The translations under genes and the position numbers were made by a program. DNA of 12,536 bases from Coleophoma eucalyptorum (lineage: Eukaryota > Ascomycota > Leotiomycetes > Helotiales > Dermateaceae), in NCBI GenBank assembly GCA_026120035.1, contig JALRME010000099.1:1-12536 (forward strand), given 5' to 3'. A model generated the notes under the pieces. That model made no database searches and had not been told where the DNA came from. It worked only from the letters and a program-made list of their open reading frames with translations. Below are positions 6,621 through 12,536 of the stretch, one piece after another; the first letter of the stretch is position 1, and each line of letters begins with the position of its first letter.

Positions 6621-6826
6621 AATACTTACTACTGTCCTAACTACCTATAAGGTAGTTCACCTAATATTCTACTAGGTAGTTGACTGACAACCCAATATGA
6701 CCCTGGGGTCCTCGTACGACCCCCCAAATTAAGCGAGAAGGGTCTCGATCGAATCCTTATTATCTAAGGTACCAATATCGGTACGAGCGCTCCTCTTTAT
6801 TTCCGGCATATTGTATTTAGTACTTG

Positions 6827-6887
6827 GTATAGGAGACGTATATAATAGAAGCTTATATACTTAAAGTATCTATTGATTCTCCTATAC
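6827..6887. repeat. nested hairpin in the inter-element boundary
   Basis: An outer stem GTATAGGAGA (6827-6836) pairs perfectly with TCTCCTATAC (6878-6887). Inside it, GTATATAA (6838-6845) pairs with TTATATAC (6853-6860) around a 7-base loop. The 61-bp structure lies between the last CGTACG-like site and the first direct repeat of the element 2 side. It may mark an element end or act as a transcription or fold-back barrier. A structural call only. Confidence 0.5.
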
Positions 6888-6933
6888 TTATAATTAGGTG
6901 AGACCCTATCCATTATTGTTGAACCATTATAGG

Positions 6934-7014
6934 GTCAAATTGATTTAACCACCATATAAAATTCGCCCCACTTTATAGGCGAGATAGTCAAATTGATTTA
7001 GTCAAATTGATTTA
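6934..7014. repeat. three copies of GTCAAATTGATTTA
   Basis: Exact 14-bp copies lie at 6934-6947, 6987-7000 and 7001-7014, the last two being adjacent. The first overlaps the right arm of an 8-bp inverted repeat (6902-6909/6929-6936). The layout, repeats a few tens of bp apart ahead of the helicase-type gene, resembles the duplicated palindrome at the left of element 1, although the words differ. It may be a protein-binding or terminal site of element 2. Confidence 0.6.
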
Positions 7015-7043
7015 TTAGGGTTATAGCTTAATAGGCCCAAGAG

Positions 7044-7228
7044 AAGCCCAAATTTGACGTCAAGATAAGTAAGTATTCAGCGATAAACCCCCAACTAATT
7101 ATAAGACTAGAAACCTAATATTCATTAGTTATTTCGGTTTTTGTATCGTCGTCGAAGTTTTGATGGGGTAAACAGGAGTGTATAGACTAGGTAAGCCAAA
7201 TTCGACGTCGAAGCATAAGGTAAGTATT
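7044..7228. repeat. diverged 34-36-bp direct repeat with GACGTC palindromes
   Basis: 7044-7077 and 7193-7228 share the order AAGCC, AAATT, GACGTC, ATAAG and TAAGTATT with three one- or two-base gaps. Their centres are palindromes: TTGACGTCAA (7054-7063) and TTCGACGTCGAA (7201-7212). They lie upstream of the element 2 gene and may be cis sites. The function is unknown. Confidence 0.45.
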
Positions 7229-7374
7229 AAAGTATAAGGGTATGTATAAAGGCGGGTTATGAACCTAGGAAAAAGTAAGGGAAGCACTGGGATTTAGAAC
7301 GCGTTACATAGAAAGACGCGTAAAGAGGTTTATATATAAGGTAAAGAGTAAATAGTTAGAGGATAATCAATTAA

Positions 7375-7548
7375 GCAACCCTATTCAAATCCAAAATACA
7401 TCCATTTGTGTATTTACTCGAGTATAGGTTAATCGTTTGTTTAGAATGCAAGTACGTCGTATTACCTAGTTATGTTAATACCTATTTAAGGGATATCAAT
7501 ATACATAAGGCTACCAAGGAAGTCCAAGAACGGATCGATCAAGAAGTA
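7375..7548 (+). pseudogene. N-terminal finger remnant of the element 2 gene (frame 1)
   Basis: Frame 1 reads through IHPFVYLLEYRLIVCLECKY, then VNTYLRDINIH and KATKEVQERIDQEV before a TAG. The C-x2-C at 7438-7449 and a Y/H pair downstream match the first finger of element 1 (VLVCLGDHC...HLQIYH) in position. The next block of the gene is in frame 3, so an indel or an intron lies between about 7548 and 7640, where a short GA repeat (7572-7581) and in-frame stops also occur. No start codon can be assigned with confidence. Confidence 0.45.
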
Positions 7549-9350
7549 TAGTATATTCGCGGATTAAAAAGAGAGAGAGAGTATAGTTAAATAGGTTAGT
7601 TTTCCTATCCCTATCTAACCCACCCACCCAAGTATTGCAAGAGCCTAGAACGGACGGAATGAAATATCAAGAATATAACAGTCAAGGGTTACTATGTTAA
7701 TATATCGTATGTCAATTAGCCAATATCTAGAAACATTACCGGGAAGAGCATATATAGGTTAATAGTCGAAAGAAGGGTAGATAGATCAAAAGGAAAGAGT
7801 TAGTAGTCCTATAGAGAACCGAAGTCTACTACTAGTATTTTTCCGTTCGTGGGCCCGGAGTATAGTATTTTGAGGTAAGTAGTCGAGCCAATCCTCGAGT
7901 AGGAATTATACCATCCGGAGATAGTAGATTTATAGTAGCAAAGCAAGAATTATTAGTAGCGTTAAAGAAGGCCGAAGACGAAGAGCGAAAGTAGATCTTA
8001 GAACCCGACGAAAGTCGTAAGCCAAATCTATAGTTATACCGGGTTGGGTAGGCATCCTACTTGATAGGGTTAGATCGCGACGAGGTAAGGGAGTTAGTTA
8101 AGCTAGTTAAGGAGGATGGATCAGAATTATAGGTATTATATAAAGCATTTGATTGGATGATTTAAGGCGTATAATTTAATATAGTTAAGAAGGTAGTCGG
8201 AATCTATATATTGTTTAAGGCTAATAAGAAAGAGATAGACTAGAAGCCGACTATACTATTTAATAGTTAGATGAGTGTAACTATAGTAAAGAGATATACC
8301 AAGGTTTGGAAGACATTATTATATTATATATTCCGAGCCGAGGATAACGACGAGGATAAAAGGCTATTATACCGGTTGATAGAGAATCAATAGGACTAAC
8401 TAGAGGTATTACGAGATAAGATTTTAGAGTTTCGGAGGTAGAAGGAGCAACAGCCTATAAAAGAAGACCCTAAAGACGAGAGAGAGTCAGATAAGGAGAT
8501 TAAGTAGATAAAGTAGATTTAACGATAGGTTTTATAGTTTTGTATCACTTTATTAAACTAGCTATTATAAGACTACGAGTATAAGAGTGCTATTATTAGT
8601 AGATTGGTAGTTTTGAGGATACAAGAGGATAAAGAGTGGTTAGATACTAAGGATTATATACCGAAATACTCGGTCGTGATTAAGTTGGCCCGATTGATGG
8701 TGTTACAAGAGGTATATAAGAGACGGTAGGCCGAAATCATTAGATATAGTATACGTGGATTACCCCCGAAGGATGCGAAGAGGGCAGCCACAAGTTATTA
8801 TCGGTTAACCCGTAGTTTGGTCCAAGAATTCATAACTATAGCTTATAACGAGAAGGATCCCGTACTAATGTAGTAGTTATATGATAGTCGATTATATAGG
8901 TTCAAGATCTAGTATACTAGTATAGCGGGAGGCAAGATCTAGTGGATTAAAGATACTATAATATATCCTAATATTAAGTTTAGTATGAATTAAGTATATA
9001 CGATAGTTAACGAGTTGTTAGAGGAGGCTAGAGAGGAGTTATTTAAGGAATTAATTATAATAGGATTGGATGAGAAGGGAGAGGTAGATGCCAAAGTGCC
9101 CCTAATCAAATAGGAGTCTATAATTGACCAGCCGTCCGAGAGCCGAGTTGGATGGTTATTTTTAGAAGACGAGAGGAATGAATGGGTAGTATATAAAGAG
9201 TGGTAGATATTCTAGAGGATGTATAAGGAGCCAGAAGTCCGAGGAAGGTTATTAGATCCAGCCGGGAATTTATAGATAGAAGTATTTACCGTATATTAGC
9301 GTTATATTACCTAATTCAAAGAGTTATTATTGATTTTGATATAGTTATAC

Positions 9351-10109
9351 GGAGGTCAGTCTAGTAGAGCGCCCGAGTTGTTAGGGTTACGGTAGAAGAA
9401 TATAGAGTATAGGGGGGTTAGGAATATATTTATTAAGGAAGGGTTGGTTGTATTTATAGTTATATATCATAAGGGGTATAGGAGTAGCGAAAATATTAAA
9501 ATCATCTACCGATATTTACCCTAAGAGGTCGGCGAATTATTAATATATTATTTATAGTTGGTATTACTATTTTGGGAGAAGTTGTAATTTAAGGTAATAG
9601 GAAAGCCTAGCGCTAGCCTATTTTTATAGGAGGACGGAGAAAAGAAGGAGTATCGATAGTAGATAGGACCAAAGCGACTAAGGCAAGGAGACAAGTAGAG
9701 GATATACCCCGAGGATCAAGAGAAGCCGATAGGCTAAGATCCAATAGACGATAACAGTTTAGAGTAGGACGGGAAGGCTATAGGCGAAGGTATATTTCAC
9801 CTATCGGGCGAACGAAATCAAAAGCAGTTGATTACCTAGAGACAAGACCGTGGATGGCCATTCGAGCGAGTCCAAAAGATTATATAGGAGAGTAGTAAGC
9901 GGTAGATAGGGGTTAGGGTGAATATTAGTATATAAAGGTAGATTGCTATTACTATTTCCCGTAAGTATTACCGTAATAACCGATTTAAGGAAGAGAAGTC
10001 TAAGTTAGAAGACAGGGATTAGGACGAGGATAATCTAGATAGGGATAACCTATAGGATTTACAATCCGGGTATAGAACCTATATTATAGGTATAATATAT
10101 ACTAGGGAA
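9351..10109 (+). other. tyrosine-recombinase-like domain remnant in element 2
   Basis: Frame 3 shows GGQSSRAPELLGLR with the first Arg at 9366-9368, a K in YHKGYR at 9471-9473, the second-Arg block (NISI, stop, R at 9936-9938, stop, IAITISRKY), and the end block LQSGYRTYIIGIIYTRE. The residue at 10071 (TAT, Tyr) sits where element 1 has the active-site type His, consistent with CAT to TAT. The putative nucleophile Tyr at 10098 is exactly nine codons later, as in element 1. An acidic stretch (DRD...DEDNLDRDNL) occupies the same loop as the acidic run of element 1. Two independent, diverged copies keeping this pattern support the recombinase assignment. Confidence 0.65.
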
Positions 10110-10340
10110 TTAATAGAGGGGGACAATAGTATTATTGGCCGTAGGGAGAAATTCCGATGGGTCAGCCATATATGGTATTGTTAGTTAAATTTCCCGTCCG
10201 TATACGAAGGGGTGGGTATAAGCGGACGAAACAAGAGAAAGAGAGAGTTATACGAAGAGGAGATATAAGACGATCAATTGAGGAGGTAGAAGCGATTGAG
10301 AGGGGTCAATATCCACGAGGAATTAGAAGGTATGTTTGGT

Positions 10341-11320
10341 GATAGAGCCGAATTCCGTAGGTTATAGGAACTAGTATTAAGGGCTATTATAAAAGACAAG
10401 AGTCCCATTTTGGTTATTATAGGAACTAGGATAGGAAAGAGTTTATTGTTTATATTATCAGCCAAGTATGTTAGTAACGAAACTACTATTGTTATTACGT
10501 CATTAGTTTCATTATAGTACGATTTAGTCGACCGGTATTAGAAGACCGGGATTTCATGTATGATATAGGATTCGCGTAAGGCCAAAACCTAGGTACATTC
10601 GCCCACCCGGGTGGTTATAGTTACGCCCGAGTTAGCGGTTAGTAAGACATTCAGTACGTTTTTAACCCGATTACAAGGGATGCACTAGTTAGACCGGATT
10701 GTAGTTAACGAGTGTTATACCGTATTAGATAGTACGCTTAAGTTCCGGCCCAAGATGATATAGTTAGGGGATTTGGTTAGAAGAGAGGTCCAAATGGTTT
10801 ATTTAATAGTTATATTACTATCGTATACCGAACCGGAAATTATAGAGATTATAAAGGTGAAGGCCGAGGAGGTCTATATATTCCGGACGGTCACTAGTTG
10901 ACCTAACATTCAATATTCGGTATAGGAGTACGAGGGAGAGGAAGAGGTAGCTATATACTAGTTGGTTAAGGACAAGTTAGATGAATTCCTAGCGTTAGCC
11001 AAAATCATTATATACAGTAGTAGTATTACTAGCACTAAGGTATTAAGTAAGGTATTATAGTACTACGTATATTACCGAGAAATTAGTAGTACATAGAAGA
11101 AGGAAGAGATTCGGAAAGAGTGATAGAGTACCAATAGTCGAGTGATTATTACTACTAATGCATTTGGGTTAGGTATTAACTAGCCCGATGTCCGATATAT
11201 AATTCACGTAAGGCTAATTTACTAGATTCGAAGTTATAAGCAAGAGAGTGATAAGGCCGGCCGGGACGGAGAGAGATACTAGGCCATTATTATTATACCC
11301 AAAAGGAAGTAAGAGGCATT
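10341..11320 (+). other. RecQ-like helicase domain remnant in element 2
   Basis: Frame 3 reads AIIKDKSPILVIIGTRIGKS (Walker A at 10422-10442), TTIVITSLVSL (motif Ia), RIVVNECYTVLD (motif II at 10707-10718), NAFGLGIN (motif V, about 11158) and QESDKAGRDG (motif VI, 11241-11270). Compared with the usual RecQ motifs, DECH has become NECY and the motif VI GR has become DK. Every one of these is a G-to-A or C-to-T change. The product would be inactive even without stops. It is closer to canonical RecQ motifs than element 1, which has PTSSGKS and DEGH. Confidence 0.75.
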
Positions 11321-11879
11321 ATAGAAGGTATAGCGGTATCCCCGTAATCAGACGATAGATCGAATTATAGGTAAAGTAGTCAGCGAGACATAAAGGAGAA
11401 AGATAGAGATACAAAAGGTCAACCGATTGATTAATAGAGTACGATATCGAAGGATATATTTAGACGAAGAGTTAGACGGAAGGATAGATCGATTAAGGTA
11501 TAAAGAGGGAGAAGAGGTATATGATATATACTAGGAGGATGATACCGTATTGGCTAGGATGGAGTAGCAGAAGGAGGTATATAATCAAGCCTAGATGATA
11601 GATAGTAGGATTGATATACCTAGTAGCGACCAAGTGCCCACTAGCGTTCGATAGAGCGACCCACAGACACCCACTCGGAGGGTCTAGTTCCTACCGCTAT
11701 TACGTAGGTAGATGCCAGATACGCCGGCGTTCCCTAGTAGTACCATTAGCGTAGCCGATCGGGACGAGTTTCAGGCGCAACAAAGACAGAGACAGTAGTA
11801 GCGGGTCAAGGTCGAGGAGTAGACCATAACGGAGTGCTAGGAGGTTTGGAGGTTAGAGAAGCAATTAGATCAATAGGTT

Positions 11880-12380
11880 CGAAAGTGTCCGATTTGCCAT
11901 ATACAAGAGTGTAGTGGTCAGATATATAACGTATATTACGAATTGGATGATTGTCCCGATCCTAGGCAAAGGTATATGGTTGAGCAGGTGGAGATATTAT
12001 AAGGGATGGAATTCGAGGTATACGCGTGTTGTTGGACGTGTGAGGTACCGCAGAAAATATATACGTATTGGGAGGAGGTTATAGACGGAGAGAGGCATTT
12101 CTATAAGGTCGAAGGGATACCGTGTCAATACGATAGGATCGTTCGGCCAGCAGTAGTAGCGATATTGATTATAGGGGAAGGATGTAGAGACAAGGTTATA
12201 GAATGGATGGGGGAGGACGAGGTTTTAGGCAATATAGAGGGGGCAAGCGGAGACAAGGTTAAGGAAATCAGGAAGGTTATATTAATATAGTTACAGTAGA
12301 AGGTAATTTAGGGAGGGTTAGAAGCCAGTATTTTTATTAAGGTGTTTTATCATTTAGTGTAGTATATAGACCGGATATAA
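11880..12380 (+). other. Cys-rich C-terminal module remnant in element 2
   Basis: Frame 3 contains CPICHIQEC (from 11886), then ELDDCPDPRQ, and after a TAA near 11999 an open 94-codon stretch (12006-12290) with ACCWTCEVPQK, GIPCQYDRIV and VIEWMGEDE. These match CYKCGLSQNVC, GIPCEYP and WPWMQRM of element 1 in order. Reading through a TAG at 12288 and others gives GGLEASIFIKVFYHL, which looks like the natural end. The spaced Cys pairs suggest zinc binding. The ATG at 12006 is not a real start. Confidence 0.6.
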
Positions 12381-12443
12381 TCAAATTAAAGGATTCAGTT
12401 ATATATAAGAAGAGGAATATAGTATAGTTACAAAGCTAGAGGG

Positions 12444-12517
12444 CCAAGGTCAGGGTTAGAGTGATATAGAATAGAGAGGGTTAGGGTTATAAAGTATAAA
12501 GAAGGTTAGGGTTATAG
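12444..12517 (+). repeat. TTAGGG-like words at the right edge
   Basis: GGGTTAGGGTTA (12478-12489), GGTTAGGGTTA (12504-12514) and AGGGTTAG (12452-12459) occur within 75 bp after the end of element 2. TTAGGG is the usual telomere repeat of filamentous ascomycetes. The words are interspersed rather than a clean array, so this could be degenerate internal telomeric sequence or simply purine-rich AT-biased sequence. TTAGGGTTATAG also occurs at 7015-7026, directly after the 14-bp repeats on the left side of element 2. Confidence 0.35.
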
Positions 12518-12536
12518 TAGGGATTATATAGGGAGA

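Larger units (their letters stand above)
1957..6718. repeat. dispersed YCGTACGR palindrome array (22 exact CGTACG)
   Basis: Exact CGTACG starts at 1957, 2187, 2371, 2562, 2776, 2969, 3385, 3575, 3816, 4066, 4420, 4580, 4732, 4939, 5141, 5284, 5404, 5598, 6006, 6135, 6381 and 6713. The preceding base is a pyrimidine in 21 of 22 and the following base a purine in 22 of 22, giving a palindromic octamer YCGTACGR. Two copies extend to the 10-bp palindrome TTCGTACGAA (1955-1964, 3814-3823). One-mismatch sites fill some gaps (TGTACG at 2104, 3183, 4023; CGTACA at 3087, 4294). Spacing is mostly 120-250 bp, centred near 200. About one copy would be expected by chance in 4.8 kb. None lies in 1-1956 or 6719-12536. 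Copies within the gene occur in all three codon phases (reading SY[DE], VR or RT), so selection is on DNA, not protein. Confidence 0.9.
6503..7374. other. non-coding boundary between element 1 and element 2
   Basis: No credible open frame is present. Contents in order: a G-rich tract just after the stop, a two-copy 40-bp tandem repeat with an AATAAA (6575-6580), a hairpin AACTACC/GGTAGTT (6639-6657), a hairpin GGGGTC/GACCCC whose loop enters the last CGTACG (6705-6723), a nested hairpin (6827-6887), an 8-bp inverted repeat GACCCTAT/ATAGGGTC (6902-6936), three 14-bp direct repeats (6934-7014), and a diverged 34-36-bp direct repeat (7044-7077, 7193-7228). AT content rises sharply along this stretch. 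It probably holds the right end of element 1 and the left end of element 2; the exact junction is not determined. Confidence 0.6.
7641..12380 (+). pseudogene. RIP-degraded C2H2 / tyrosine-recombinase-like / RecQ-like helicase gene, element 2
   Basis: Frame 3 can be followed for about 4.7 kb without net frameshift, though interrupted by dozens of TAG/TAA codons. Recognisable blocks: a C2H2/OrsD-like region (about 7641-7880, ending GPGV*YFEV), helical linker blocks (LWLYRVGW near 8030; VKRYTKVWK and YYIFRAED near 8290-8350), the core-binding-like region (YKSAIISRL, KYSVVIKLARLMVLQEVY, 8577-8730), the YR domain (9351-10109), the helicase (10341-11320) and the Cys-rich end (11880-12380). The order matches element 1, but sequences are clearly diverged, so this is a paralogue, not a recent copy. 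Base use is AT-rich with TA everywhere. Key residues are altered by transitions (see the domain entries). Collinearity with nearly pure C-to-T/G-to-A damage is the hallmark of RIP rather than neutral decay. The last coding-like codons reach a TAA at 12378-12380. It cannot make a full-length protein. Confidence 0.8.

Noticed and set aside
1957..6718. CGTACG recurrence as an amino-acid motif or codon preference
   Set aside because: The sites fall in all three codon phases, encode different residues, and continue outside the gene (1957, 6713).
1828..6800. Element 1 as a Helitron
   Set aside because: The helicase is RecQ-like SF2, not Pif1-like SF1. No Rep HUH motif is seen, and no TC...CTRR ends were recognised.
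6827..6887. A MITE
   Set aside because: At 61 bp it is short, and no flanking target duplication is evident. It was kept only as a hairpin.
9381..9389. TTAGGGTTA as a telomeric repeat inside element 2
   Set aside because: It lies within the recombinase frame (ELLGLR) and is explained by coding.
10157..10342. A 61-codon plus-strand open frame
   Set aside because: It is in frame 2, whereas the decayed gene is in frame 3 here. It is Arg/Glu-rich by composition and has no recognisable motif.
1..12536. CRISPR array, tRNA or rRNA genes
   Set aside because: No regularly spaced identical repeats with unique spacers, and no cloverleaf or rRNA signature, were noticed. The content is fungal.

Overview
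The window looks like a repeat-rich, accessory (possibly subtelomeric) segment of a filamentous ascomycete genome (Pezizomycotina). The reasons are a chromodomain Ty3/gypsy retrotransposon, widespread C-to-T decay in CpA context like repeat-induced point mutation (RIP), and two large genes of the fungal 'C2H2/OrsD-like plus RecQ-like helicase' type. No housekeeping gene, tRNA or rRNA is visible, and I cannot name the species.

Layout. (1) 16-1827 is the 3' end of a Ty3/gypsy chromovirus on the minus strand: LTR (16-369), polypurine tract (370-382), and the end of pol with integrase core, GPY/F module and chromodomain. Its integrase frame has three stops. A plus-strand gene for a small Cys-motif/coiled-coil protein (458-1071, one frameshift) lies antisense to the pol 3' end. 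(2) At about 1828 the integrase frame stops abruptly at a 21-bp palindrome that is repeated 68 bp later. This is the probable left edge of element 1. (3) Element 1 (about 1828 to about 6.8 kb, plus strand) carries one long gene, 1970-6502, in a single reading frame with four in-frame stops (the first may be spliced out). It encodes N-terminal C2H2 fingers, a tyrosine-recombinase (YR) type catalytic domain, a RecQ-type SF2 helicase and a Cys-rich C-terminus. (4) 6503-7374 is a non-coding boundary rich in hairpins and short direct repeats. (5) Element 2 (about 7.4-12.4 kb, plus strand) is a second, diverged gene of the same architecture. It is AT-rich and full of TAG/TAA stops, yet still collinear in one frame for about 4.7 kb. 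(6) The last 150 bp contains TTAGGG-like words.

The two most notable points are as follows. First, both genes join a YR-like active site (R..K..R..[H/W] with the nucleophile Tyr exactly nine residues after the His) to a RecQ-like helicase and zinc fingers, which suggests a self-mobilising recombinase-helicase. Second, element 1 alone carries 22 exact copies of the palindromic hexamer CGTACG, nearly all within YCGTACGR. They are spaced around 200 bp, fall in all three codon phases and start just before the ATG. None occurs in the flanks or in element 2. This is a DNA-level signal that protein coding does not explain.

A working model, which is inference: each element encodes a protein that recognises its own DNA through the zinc fingers or the YR module, with the helicase assisting replication or mobilisation. 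Element 1 landed in the retrotransposon beside an older, RIP-inactivated relative.
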